A stretch of 64,000 nucleotides of DNA from Zingiber officinale. Its lineage: Eukaryota; Streptophyta; Magnoliopsida; Zingiberales; Zingiberaceae. The translations under genes and the position numbers were made by a program. The stretch is taken from NCBI RefSeq assembly GCF_018446385.1, contig NC_056002.1:37620063-37684062 (forward strand), given 5' to 3'. Each line of letters opens with the position of its first letter. Position 1 is the first letter of the stretch. The notes under the pieces are model-generated. The model was given only the letters and a program-made list of their open reading frames with translations. It made no database searches and had not been told where the DNA came from. Shown piece after piece: positions 46,678-57,363 of this stretch.

Positions 46678-47857
46678 TGTGACCCAATCCGAGCAAGGTC
46701 ATAGCTTTGCAAGACATGTCGCCGCCTCAGAGCTTGAAGGAAGCTCAAAGGCTGATCGGTCGGATCATGGCGCTATCCAGATTCATATCCAAGTCATCCG
46801 ATCAGAGCCTGCCATTCTTCACGGTACTTCTCTGAGCCACCAAATTCCAGTGGGACGCCGAGTGTGACCGAGCCTTGGAAGAACTGAAGTAATATCTGAA
46901 CTCCTTGCCACTATTAGCCATGCCGGTGGTGGGTGAGACACTGTGGATTTATCAATCATTCAACGAACATGCCATTGGATTGGCTCTGGTTTGGTAGAAT
47001 GGCCAGGAGTAGCAGCTTGTATATTTTTTAGCCATATATTGAAGGATGTTGAATTTCACTACACTGGTCTCAAAAAATTAGCGTACGCTTTGATTTTGAG
47101 CCGCTCGGAGGCTTCGTCCGTATTTCCTGGCGCACACAATCATCGTGCTAACTAACAATGCCTTGGGATGAGTCCTTCTCAACCCAAAAGCATTGGGGAG
47201 GCTAATCAAATGGACGACTGAGATAAGCGAATTCGACATTCAGTATCAACCCCGAGCGGCAATCAAGGCTCAAGCCTTGGTGGATTTTATCATAGAAGTC
47301 TAGAGTGACGAGCTGGCGGTAACATGGAAGATATATATAGACGACCCATCCACTCAGTAGGGCAGCAGAATTGGCATATTGCTTATCTCACCTCGGGAAG
47401 ACCGAATGTAACTTTTTGTTCAGCTGGACTATCAAGCCACTAATAATGAAGTAGAGTATGAGGCTCTGATAGCCGGTCTGCAGGTGGCTCGGCATGTGGG
47501 AGCAGTTAAAGTCCTCATCTACTCCGACTCCCAACTTGTCACCCAGCAGTTATCCAGAACATTCGAGATAAGTAGCGCACGACTAAGGCTCTACGTAGAG
47601 GCTTTTGAGAAGTTGAAGGCTAACTTCCAAGAGGTCATTATACAGAAGATTCCCCGATTGGATAACCAGACGACGGATGAGTTATCAAAACTAGCCAGTT
47701 CGTTGACCCCGATTGTCATAGGTCAGCCGATTGAACAAGTCTCACTTGTGGCACACATCGACCGGATGGGAGGAATAACCTTCCCAAATGACTCGAGGGC
47801 AACTCTGACTAAGTTTCTGCGTTCGGGAGCTACACCGGCCGATCCAGAGGAAGCCTG
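46678..47857 (+). pseudogene. Tat gypsy RNase H and archaeal-type RNase H domains
   Basis: The sequence begins mid-pol: LKEAQRLIGRIMALSRFISKS (about 46735) and ATKFQWDAECDRALEELK (46840), the RT/RNase H connection. It continues through a stop-ridden first RNase H to about 47290 (QPRAAIKAQALVDFI). A second, archaeal-type RNase H follows (YIDDPST near 47340, NNEVEYEALIAGL near 47445, LIYSDSQL near 47515). 47484-47857 is open. Dual RNase H is characteristic of Tat elements. The RT catalytic domain upstream is missing. Copia D interrupts at 47858, after DPEEA. Confidence 0.88.
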
Positions 47858-49316
47858 TGTTGGTGCGGTTAGCACTAACGATCTAACTCAAGTTTTAATG
47901 AATGACAAAGTAGGTTAAGTCAGTTTCATTGTAATCTAATGCTATGACCAAGCGTGCAAGAGAAGCCCAGCTAGGTCGACGGGCTGACTGGATAGCTGGC
48001 ACGAAGTCCAGACGGGTCGAAGGGTTGACCGGACGTCTGGAAGGTAAGTTAAGGTAAGGTACTGGAGGGGAGTGACTGTGAGGACACGTTCCAGGAAGGG
48101 AACTTAGGTGCTGATCCAACTTAGAATCATTTTGGAACTCTAAGTTGAGATCTTGACTAGATTCCGGTCTCGGTGAGACAGAATCTAATTACGACTCATT
48201 CCTTATATAACTGTGCTAACACTTTGTTTTTCAGGGTAATATAATTTGTATTTCGCCTAAGACTAGCATTTTCTTACAGGTAGATGGAAAATAGAGGTCC
48301 GAGCGCTCGGAAGGGATCCGGGCGCCCGGAATGCAAGTTTTATACCGATGTGACGTTGCAACGTGGAGCGCTCTGGTTGGCTGGGCTACATCACAGTCCA
48401 GGTGCCCGGAAGGGATCCGGACACCCGGAGCCTCCTACATAAGGAAGTCTTCTCCAGAGCTTCAATACAACAACAACGTCTTTCAATGCTTGCTCTACTG
48501 CGCTGTGCTCTTGCGACGCTGCGAAGCTTCTCCAACAATGTGCTGCTAAGAATTCCTTTTTCCTTTATTCTGTTGTTGGTATTTCTTTTAAAAAGTTCCT
48601 GTACTTACAATTATAATATTTTTACGAACTGCTAGTGATTGCCCAACGAAAGCACTTGACAAGTGTGGGCCTTGGAGTAGGAGTCGATAAAGGCTCCAAA
48701 CCAAATAAATCAGATTGTGTTAGTGTTGTTCTTTTTCTCTTCCACTGCTTACTCTCGATATGATATTTTTTTTAAATTACTATTCACCGCCCCCCCCCAG
48801 AGCGCTTCATGTTGCAACGTCGCTTCGGGATAAAACTTGCATTCTAGGCGCTCGGATCCCTTTCGGGCGCCCGAGCCACTATTTTCTAGCTACCTACAAG
48901 AAAATGTTAGTCCGAGGTGAAATGCAAATTATACTATCCTGCAAAACAAAGTGTTAGCATAGTTATATAAGGAACGAGTAGTAATTAGATTCCATCTCAC
49001 AGAGATCGGAATCTAGTCAAGATCTCAACTTAGAGTTCCGAAATGGTTCTAAATTGGATCAGTGCCCAAGTTCCCTTCCCGGGAATGCGCCCTCACAGTC
49101 ACTCCCCTCCAGTGACTTACCTTAACTTACCTGCCAGACGTCCGATCAGCCCTTTGACCTGTCTGGACTTCGTGCCAGCTATCTGGTTAGCATGTCTACC
49201 TAGCTGGGCTTCTCCTGCACGCTTGATCACAGCGTTAGATCATAATGAAACTAACTTAACCTACTTTGTCATTCATCAAAACTTGAGTTAGATCGTTAGT
49301 GCTAACTGCACCAACA
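47858..49316. repeat. Copia D 3' end: head-to-head inverted LTR pair
   Basis: The left arm 47858-48376 (plus, starting TGTTGGTGCGG) and right arm 48797-49316 (minus, starting TGTTGGTGCAG) are the same LTR U3 region in opposite orientation, about 519 and 520 bp, roughly 90% identical by eye. Between them, 48377-48796 is the downstream part of the left LTR: a TATA-like box near 48436, leader-like sequence and a poly-C tract at 48790-48798. The right arm abuts the purine tract as a 3' LTR should. The junction lies in the C-rich tract. Confidence 0.87.
48298..48445. repeat. CCGGGCGCCCGG-type palindromes in copia D LTR
   Basis: GAGCGCTCGG, GGGCGCCCGG, GGTGCCCGG and GGACACCCGG alternate with GAAGGGATCCGG. 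They sit just before the TATA-like ACATAAGG. The right arm has a related set at about 48846-48882. Confidence 0.85.
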
Positions 49317-50551
49317 ATCTCCCCCTTTTTGATGCAATGACAACTTGGTTAAGTCAGTGAAAAAATATACAATAAATAAGCACTTACAAGCAATGATGTT
49401 AAGTTAGTCTTATTTTATTTTTTGATAATTTTTCGTTGCTAACTTAAACCACCTAACCCTCCACCTTTGACATTCATCAAAAAACATAGGATAGACAAAA
49501 ATACGTGTTTAAAAATAGAGAATCCAAAGTAAAATCAGATTGACTTGGGAGAGTTTAAAGTAGAAATTTTGAAAATTTTTCTTAAAAATTTTTCTTTTAA
49601 GTTTTTCAAAATAACTAAGTTTTGAAAAATAACTAATTTAGGTTGAAAATCAACTTAATTTTCCAAATAAGCTTGCAAATAGAAGATAAAATTAAAGACC
49701 AATTTTCAAACATAAGTTGTATAGAGGCTAATTTTCAAAAAGTAAGATAAATAAAGCTAATTTTATAAAATTTTAAAGCTAAGTTTGTAACATCCAAAAA
49801 ACTAATTTTCAAATAGTAATTTTCAATTATTAAGTTCTGAAAGAGTTAGTTTTTATAAAATAAGTTTATAAATTTTCAAAAATAAATTTGTATAAAATTC
49901 ATCTTTGAATTATAAAAAGTAGGTTTACAAAGTCTGTTTTTAAAAGTCAACAAAATCCAATTTCCAATTTTCAAACTGAGTTTGTGAAATCCAATTTTAA
50001 AAAACTTAATTTATAAAGGTTAATATTTTTCAAAAGAGGATGTAAAAAATATTATTCAAAACTAATTTTACAAAATATTTTCAATAAAGGAAAAATAAAA
50101 GAAATTTGAATTAATTCTCCCCTGAACCTGACATAAAAAAAAACTGTCTAATCAATTGTTACTTACTGACTATCATAGGATAGCAACTTTCACTTGGTTA
50201 GTCAGGTTAAGTCAATTGTAATTAGTTAGTATTTGACTATACTGAATAACTTAACCTGATTGATATGTGTTTTGTATTTAACACCAAGACTTGTATTGAT
50301 GCACTGAAATAAGCATTTTAAGTTTAGGCAATCTGCATATACATCTCACCCCTTTCTAAGTTCAGAAATACACAAACAAGTTAGCCCTAATGTATTGGTG
50401 AGATGCTCAAACCTTAGATCTATAGGAGCATGCTTTCTAAGGGATTGATCTAGTCTAAGGCTAAAATTGATTTTTGAAATTCGAAAAATGGAAAGTTTTA
50501 TCCTAGAATTTAAAACACCATTTTTTAAAACAATTTTGAAATTAAAGAATC
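49317..50551 (-). other. Copia D polypurine tract and long 3' untranslated region
   Basis: The minus strand reads AAAAAGGGGGAGAT against the LTR (49317-49330). The next 1.2 kb to the RNase H stop is AT-rich with recurring AAAATTTTCAAA phrases and no coding frame I can support. I take it as untranslated 3' sequence. Confidence 0.7.
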
Positions 50552-51212
50552 CTAGTCTATTAAACACATTCCTGACTTCCATCGTAGATTGCTAAACTCA
50601 CTTTCAGGGAGAGGTTTGGTAAATATATCAGCTAAATTAGATTTGGACTCAATGTATTTGAGTTCAATATCTCCTTTAATGACATGATCCTTGATAAAGT
50701 GGTGCATAATTTCAATGTGTTTGATTCTTGAATGATGCACAGGATTTTTTGTTAAATTAATTGAGCTAATATTATCAATTAATACTTTTACATTTGTGAG
50801 GTTTAAATTAAAATCTTTTAAGGTGTGCATCATCTATAGTAGTTGTGCGACACACTCTCCTATAGCTATATACTCTGACTTAGTTGTAGATAGAGCAACA
50901 CAGTGTTGCTTTCTACTAAACTAGCTGATAAGTGATGGACCTAGTAGTTGACATCCACCACTTGTGCTTTTGCGATCTAATTTACACCGAGCGTAATCTG
51001 AGTCAGAATAGCCTACTAACCCAAAATTATTAGTTCTAGGATACCAAATTCCTACATTTGATGTTCCTTTAAGGTATCTAAAGATTCTTTTGACTTGAGT
51101 CAAATGAGATCCTTTAGCACAAGTTTGGTATCTAGCACACATACTAACTGCAAATAAAATATTGGGTCGACTTGCAGTTAAGTATAGTAGGCTACCTATG
51201 ACACTCCTATAG
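50552..51212 (-). pseudogene. Copia D RT end and RNase H, broken
   Basis: 51142-50921 (minus) carries FRYLKGTSNVGIWYP, GLVGYSDSDYARCKLDRKST and SGGCQLLG. 50833-50552 carries VLIDNISSINLTKNP, HHSRIKHIEIMHHFI and SNLADIFTKPLPE, a standard copia RNase H. A stop separates the two pieces, with KSEYIAIGE between them. The catalytic D, E and D positions can all be found. The upstream side joins 53491 across a solo LTR (TSD TATAG). Confidence 0.88.
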
Positions 51213-51459
51213 TGTAACGACCCGCCTTCTACTGGCTAGGCTGTAAGGTCGGACCGTCACATTATGCTGTGCTAAACTATTCTATGACCATTACTAAATC
51301 TAGGTGCGAAAGCTGTACTAATTAAAATTTTGCTAAACTATTATCTTTTCTCTATTCTACATGTACTAAGGGGTGTAATCTAAACTATTCATGTCATTAT
51401 TACCTCCCCTTATGGTCAAGGAACTTAACTAAGGGTTTCTAGCTAATATCAGGCCTCCC

Positions 51460-51780
51460 AATCGATCCACAGATCGATTGGGGTGGCTTGATCGATCCAT
51501 TGATCAATCCAGGCAGCTACTATATGCGGAACTTGCGTTGGATCGATCCAGTGATCGATTCAGCACGCTACTGTGCTCAGGCAATGTTCTGAATCGATCG
51601 GCTGATCGATCTAGGCTAACCAATCGATCCAGTGATCGATTCCAGAGCTCTCTGTTCGTGATGAAACTAGGCTGGATCGATCGGCTGATCGATCCAGACG
51701 CAGTCTGTTCGCGGAACAAGCTGCCAATCGATCCATTGATCGATTGAGGACCCCCAATCGATCCACCGATTGATTGGGGT
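51460..51780. repeat. GATCGATC palindrome array in solo LTR 51213-53490
   Basis: About a dozen pairs of CAATCGATCC...GATCGATTG or GGATCGATCC...GATCGATCC occur, with arms of 8-10 bases and 6-8-base loops. The pattern is homologous to 14221-14580 and 21412-21772, but the exact words have diverged. Confidence 0.9.
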
Positions 51781-53280
51781 TTCTGATTTTGCAGCTAAGC
51801 TCTGATTTCAGCACTTGTTCATGCCAAAATTTTTTATATCAGTTCTAAACTAAATGCAAAACATTCTAACATCACACAAATAGTGTTCTAAGCATGATAG
51901 GGTGCATGATTAACAAATTCATAGCAATTAACATACCAAGGTGCAAAATAATAAAATGCTAAAAGGTTTTAGTGCTTAAAACAAGCTTGCTGAGATTTCC
52001 TAAGATCTTTATTCCAAGTTCCATCCACACACATCTTCATCACATTGCCCTCCAGCCTCCGCTAGTCCATCTTTCCTTTACCTTTATCTGCAGTATAAGG
52101 AAAAAGTATCTGTAAGCTTTCGCTTAGTAAGAAACCATCTACCTTACTAAAACATGCATACGATGCAATTCATGATTTTAAAATATGCTATTTGAAATGT
52201 GTACTAATTAAACTAAATCATGGCATGCTATCATAAAATACATGGTAACCAAAAGCTAGTCATGGCATACTATCATCTAAAGCATGTGTAACAAAAGCTG
52301 AACAAAGAGCTATCTTACACAATCATAAGAGTGAGCTGAACTGAAGCATGAACTGAGCTAATTCTAGCAAATGCTAAAGCTATACTGATTTCACCTAACT
52401 ATTTTGTGAGAGTTTAAAACTACATATATAATAGATGAAAATACTAAACATGCTGTTGTTTGTGCCCGGCAACTGTACGTGCTATGCGCGCATCCCTAAC
52501 TAGACCCGAGTTTGCAAGTCCCAAATTTAGTAGGGTTACTAGGTTATTTGAACCTAGGGACGACTATGGGAGCCCAACCCAATGGATATCTAATCCAGTA
52601 TAGTGCCACTGAGAAAGTAAAATACTGAACATAAGCTAATAAATTCCTGTCTTGCTTTTACTAGGTTGTCTAAACCCAGAACTAGGTTATCTAAACCTAG
52701 AGGTGACTGTGGGAGCACACCCATTGGACATCTAGTCCTGTAAAAGCTGTAGCAAGACTATATGAGCTGTAAAATGCTTCTATTACATTTAACTAAGCTA
52801 TTAAAATGCCTAAGTTGCATTTTAACTGTGCTAGTAATTTAATCGAACACTTGGTATGCGCTAATTCGCATCCTTTGTGCCGAAAAGCTATATACTACTA
52901 ACTAAAATATGGAATTCACACGAAAGCTACTCATACTGTAGGTGAGGGGTTTCTTACCTCCTGTGCAAATTTTCTTACGATTCTAATCGCTAGTTTTCCG
53001 GTGGAGACGATCTTCTTGACGATCTTCTCACGTCTATGCGTTCTTCTCTCGAAGAGGAGCGTCCTCGTATCCTTTGTGTTGCTGGGAGGTGCTCCTAGAA
53101 CCCTTGGCCTGGTGCGCCGAGAGAAGGAGAGGAGAAGGGAGAGGGGTCGGCGGAAACTAGGGTGAGGAGGAGAAAAGTTACGTTAAAGGAAATAACTCTT
53201 CACTTAATTCCTCCCTATTTTTATTAAGTGGTAATCTCGGCCCAACTTGAATATAAATTTAATTGTTTCCCTTTCCTTTC

Positions 53281-53368
53281 AGCACGGCCCTGCTGGGTTC
53301 ACTTGGTTACTAAGGTTCACCATAAGTCATAAGACCCATAGGTCTCGGGTTTAATTCCCGCGTAAGCT
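53281..53368 (+). other. tRNA-like module in solo LTR 51213-53490
   Basis: GGTTTAATTCC (9/11 B-box) sits in a CGGG/CCCG hairpin near 53350, with CACTTGGTTA as the D-loop-like segment. It is antisense to the LTR and 120-210 bases from its start. Confidence 0.48.
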
Positions 53369-53490
53369 ATTTTCGTTTTCTATTTATTTTTGCTACTTCT
53401 GCTACTCTAAAAATTCCATAAAAAATTATAAAATTCCAGAAAAATCATAGAATAATTCTAAAATAATTTTGAGAATTTTTGGGCGTTACA

Positions 53491-53890
53491 TATAGCATTT
53501 TAAGTCAATTGATTTTTCATTGGGGTCATCATCTAGGATTGTGTTAACTGCCATAGGTGTTTTTATTTCTTTAGTATTTTCCATCCCAAAGTTTTTTAGT
53601 AACTCTTTGGTGTATTTTTGTTGATAAATGTAATTACCCTTATTTGTTTGTTTGATTTGTAGTCCTATAAAGAAAGTTAATTTTCTTACTAGACTCATTT
53701 CAAATTCTTGTTCCATTAGATTTGTAAATTCTTCTAGGAATTCTGAGTTGGTTGAACCAAAGATTATGTCATCTACATAGATTTGGGCTATAAAAATATC
53801 CTCTTTATTGTTTTAATGAATAGGGTTGGGCCGATTTGACCTTGGTTAAACCCTTTTGATGTTAGGAAAGAGGTTAACCTTTCAAACCAT
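53491..53890 (-). pseudogene. Copia D reverse transcriptase, C-terminal part
   Basis: The minus strand carries the catalytic IYVDDIIFGSTNSEF near 53795-53750. It continues as SLVRKLTFFIGLQIKQT and YTKELLKNFGMENTKE, ending at the solo LTR at 53490. The YVDD box is intact. A stop (TAG) lies a few residues before it. The upstream side joins 55409 across another solo LTR. Confidence 0.88.
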
Positions 53891-54060
53891 TGTAACGACC
53901 CAATTTTCCTCATTAGGAGTTCTAAAAGTTCTTAAAAATATTTAGAAATGCTATAGAAAAATTCTAGAGATTTTTAAAAATTTTTAGAGTATTTTTATGT
54001 AATTTTTGGAGGTCGTTTGGTATTTTTACTAAACGAAAGAAGTTTTGACAAAAAATGTCC

Positions 54061-54127
54061 AAGCCGAGATTTGAACCAGCAACCTTTGACTCGGTCAAAA
54101 CCATCCTAACCAACTGTGCTGGCAGTC
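54061..54127 (-). other. tRNA-like module a in solo LTR 53891-55408
   Basis: The minus strand has an A-box-like CAGCACAGTTGG and B-box GGTTCAAATCT (9/11). It lies about 170-236 bases from the LTR start. Confidence 0.6.
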
Positions 54128-54200
54128 ATTGCTGTTAAATTAGGAAGTGAAATATATTTAAGCTATAGTTAGAACGTTTAAAATAAATTGGAATAAAAAG

Positions 54201-54273
54201 TGCGCGGTGGAGGAATCGAAGCCTAAACCTTTTATTCGGTTAAAAGTCGGCTAACCAACTGGGCTAGCAATTG
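54201..54273 (-). other. tRNA-like module b in solo LTR 53891-55408
   Basis: The minus strand has a perfect A-box TAGCCCAGTTGG (54255-54266) and a 10/11 B-box GCTTCGATTCC (54212-54222), spaced as in a tRNA gene. A CTTTTAA segment sits where an anticodon loop would be, but its stem does not pair well. Confidence 0.65.
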
Positions 54274-54350
54274 TTATTTGATTAAGTAAAGGAAGAATTT
54301 TATTTAAGTAATAGAAGTTAATAGCAAGAAATAATAGGAAGAAAATAGAT

Positions 54351-54416
54351 TGCAGCCGGGATTCGAACCAATGCGCCGGGCCTTAAGCAGAACGCAGCCC
54401 ACCAACAGACCAGCCG
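54351..54416 (-). other. tRNA-like module c in solo LTR 53891-55408
   Basis: The minus strand has a perfect 11/11 B-box GGTTCGAATCC (54359-54369). The upstream half (GGCTGGTCTGTTGGTGGGC) is identical over 19 bases to gypsy-1 module 1, showing common descent. Confidence 0.65.
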
Positions 54417-55408
54417 AACTTTTCTTAACTAAATCTATATTGAAATATATTTAAGTAGTACTAGTTAACAGAAATATGAGAGTATTAAAAGGAGAACTTA
54501 GGTTTTAGCCGAAACCAAATTTCTCCTCCTCCCTCACGCGCGCGACGGTGATCGGCGGAACCGCAGAAAAGCTAGGGCTTTGTTCTCCGGCGCTGGCGAA
54601 GGCCTTTTTCTGGCCGGTCTTTACAGATTCGAGGTTCCCTAGTCGAAGAGAGCTCGTGGGCACGAGGAAGGGTTGAAATCTCGAGGTTTGAAGCTTCACC
54701 CGAACCCTAGACCTACTAATAGAAGAGCATGAGTTAGTTTACTGTTCTTTGCTATTTATGAGCATGATTAGCTATACATGTTTAGTATTTCAGTTAGTAT
54801 GATTCCTTTGCTATGTATGAGCATGAGTAGCTTTACATGTTAGCATTCAGTTTTAGCATGTTTTTATTTATATACATGCATATCGAGATTTTGTGAGTTA
54901 GATAGCGCTTACTAAGCAAATTTTGCTTATAGACTACACTTCCTCTTACTGCAGATACAGGAAAGGAAAAGATATAGAAAGGAAGGCGACAAGGAGGTGC
55001 GGATGGATGTGTGATGCCAGGACTATGGAAGCCTTGGGACTAGGGAAGAAGTTTTAGTTTAGTTTTTATTGTCTTTTGCTATGTTAGGAGTATTTGAGAT
55101 AGTATTTGTTATTTTGATATGATTAGGACGTAGTAGAAGAATTGTAATCTTGTGTGATGATTTCTTGTGTTGTTTTCTTTATTTTGGATTTATTATACTG
55201 CGTGGTTGATTGATATGTGTTCCAGCCGCTTGTGGCTGAGTATATATTGTATGTATTGTTGAATAAGGTCACCAGTACTGGGGAGATTCTGTCGAAATTT
55301 TTCGGTAGGGTTTCCATGTGATTTTTAATCGTACCGGTTAAGTAGAGTTAGTAGTTAAGTAACGGTCATCCTTAGAGAGTAGTAGTAGTAAGAAGGGTGG
55401 TTGTTACA

Positions 55409-56294
55409 ACCATGTCCTAGGTGCTTGCTTAAATCCATATAAGGCTTTCTTTAGCTTAAAAACATAGTCAGGGTGGTCTAGACTTTCAAATCCAGGTGGT
55501 TGTCATAAATAGACTTCTTCTTTTATTAGTCCATTTAGAAAGGCGGATTTGACATATATTTGATACAGCCTGAACCCTTTATGGGCTGCATAACTAAGTA
55601 ACATTCTAATGGTCTCTAATCTAGTAACTGGGGCATAAGTTTCATCATAGTCAAGCCCCTCTACTTGACTAAACCCCTTAGCAACTAGCCTAGCTTTGTT
55701 TCTAGTAATTTCCCCAGTTTCGCTTAATTTATTTCTAAACACCCATTTAGTTTCTATTATCTTCTTATTTTTGGGTGGTGGTACTAAGTCCCAAACTTCA
55801 TTTCTTTCAAATTGAGCTAGTTCCTCTTGCATAGCTATGACCCAGTCTAGGTCAAGTAAAGATTTAGCTATGGTTTTGGGTTCGATCTTTGAAATCAGAG
55901 ACATTTGACTTAGGTTTCTAAAGGATGACCTAGTTTGAACCCTTAGGTTTGGATCACCAATTATTTGGTCAATTGGATGATTTAGGTTGACTCTTATGGT
56001 TTTAGAAGGTTGATTTTCTTGAGGTTCTTCTTCCGCTTCATGATTTAAATATTGATTGATTCCCTCTTGATTGTTGTTGCTTTGAATAAACTCAATTGGT
56101 TGTAGTTGGGTTTGTTCTAGGTTTTGTTTGGATTCCTCAAATTTTACATTGGTGGTTTTCTCAATTCTTAGTGTAACCTTATTGTATATTCTGTAACCCC
56201 TACTATTTAGTGAATATTCTACAAAAATTTCATTTTCTATTTTAGAAGTGAATTTTCCAAGTGTTCTCTTGTGTTTAGTATGAAGGCAGGACAC
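55409..56294 (-). pseudogene. Copia D integrase end and reverse transcriptase N-terminal part
   Basis: 56294-55503 is open on the minus strand for 263 residues: [20 protein letters not shown] (end of integrase region), an acidic linker ([10 protein letters not shown]), and the RT start ([56 protein letters not shown]). A TAG near 55503 precedes [20 protein letters not shown], which continues to the solo LTR boundary. A VKSAFLNG block with IYVKSAF in place of the usual QMDVKSAF lacks the first catalytic aspartate, which is a sign of decay. Confidence 0.9.
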
Positions 56295-57363
56295 CCAAAT
56301 ACTTTAAAATATTTTATATTGGGTTGTTTATTATAATATATTTCGAAGAAGGTTTTGTTATGTTTTTATTTAGTGTTGTTCTATTTTGCACATAACAGGC
56401 TGCACTAACAGCTTCTGCCCAAAAGAACTTAGGTAGATTATATTCATTTAGCATTGTCCTAGAGGCTTCAAGTAGAGTTCTATTTTTTCTTTCTACAATT
56501 CCATTTTGTTGAGGTGTTTTAGGACACGAAAATTCGTGATGGTATCCATTTTCAAGATAAAATTTATTAAAGTTATGATTTTAAAATTCTCCCCCATTGT
56601 CACTTCTGTTCCTTTTAATTTTTAGGTCTTTTTCATTTTCAACTTGCTTGCAAAAGTTTGTAAAGATTTCAAAAGTTTCATCCTTATTTTTTAAAAATTT
56701 CACCCAGGTGAACCTAGAATAGTCATTTATTATTACTAGAGAATATAAACTTCCATTTATTGATTTGACCCCATGGGAGTCAAATAAGTCTAAGTGTAGA
56801 AGTTCCAGTATTGAGTTGGTTTGAGATTGATTAGTTGGTTTGTGAGTAGATTTTGTTTGTTTTCCTTTGTGACATGCATTACATATTGTTGAGTCTAAGT
56901 TAGGTAATTTTGGTAATCCTCTGACTAGTCCTTTTAATTTGCTTATATTTCTAAAATTTGTGTGTGACATTCTTCTATGTCATAACCAAGTTTCTTCTTT
57001 TTGTGTTAAATAATACTTAATTGAAGGAGTGGTTAAATTAATTGCATAGATGTTGTCTTTTCTAAACCCTTTTAGTTTTATCGAAGGGTTATCTAAGTGC
57101 TTAATTAAGCATTCCGAAGATAAAAACCTAACTTTATATCTAGTGTCACACAATTGATTAATACTAAGAAGATTATACTTGAAATTTTCAACAAGTAATA
57201 CATTTGTAATAATAAAGTTAATTTTAAGTTCAATGTTACCTATGTCAATTACCTTGGGTTTCCCGTTCTTTGCAAAGGCAACTGTTCTTAAACTTTTATA
57301 GGTGAGTTGGGTGAATTTGGTGTGATCTCCAGTCATATGTTTGGAGCAACCACTGTTCAATAT
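56295..57363 (-). pseudogene. Copia D protease and integrase region
   Basis: 57360-56980 (minus) holds the protease-like LNSGCSKHMTGDH motif, where the normal catalytic DSG is NSG, and NLLSINQLCD. 56970-56581 holds the GAG-pre-integrase and integrase start (NACHKGKQTK, LLHLDLFDSHGVKSING, NDYSRFTWVKFLK, RSDNGGEF). A stop sits at each join. The third integrase acid region follows near 56500 in another frame (CPKTPQQNGIVE-like, degraded). The Asp-to-Asn change in the protease would abolish processing. Confidence 0.85.

Larger units (their letters stand above)
51213..53490 (-). mobile_element. Solo LTR of gypsy-2-like family in copia D
   Basis: Its plus-strand ends are TGTAACGACCC and GGGCGTTACA, with TSD TATAG at 51208-51212 and 53491-53495. 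The minus strand begins TGTAACGCCCAAAAATTCTC, matching the gypsy-2 LTR. It has the same interior plan: tRNA-like module, GC-rich leader, CTAGGTT palindromes and GATCGATC array. The 2278-bp length is close to the 2.4-kb LTRs of gypsy-2. Confidence 0.93.
53891..55408 (+). mobile_element. Solo LTR of gypsy-1-like family in copia D
   Basis: It starts TGTAACGACCCAATTTTCCTC and ends GGTTGTTACA. TSD ACCAT lies at 53886-53890 and 55409-55413. It matches the gypsy-1 LTR (opposite strand) at both ends: a TTGATATGTG/CAGCCGC region, AAATTTTTCGGTAGGG near 55300 and ACCGGTTAAGTAGAGTTAG near 55333. The body is shorter than in gypsy-1 (1.5 versus 3.2 kb). It contains three tRNA-like modules. Confidence 0.92.
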
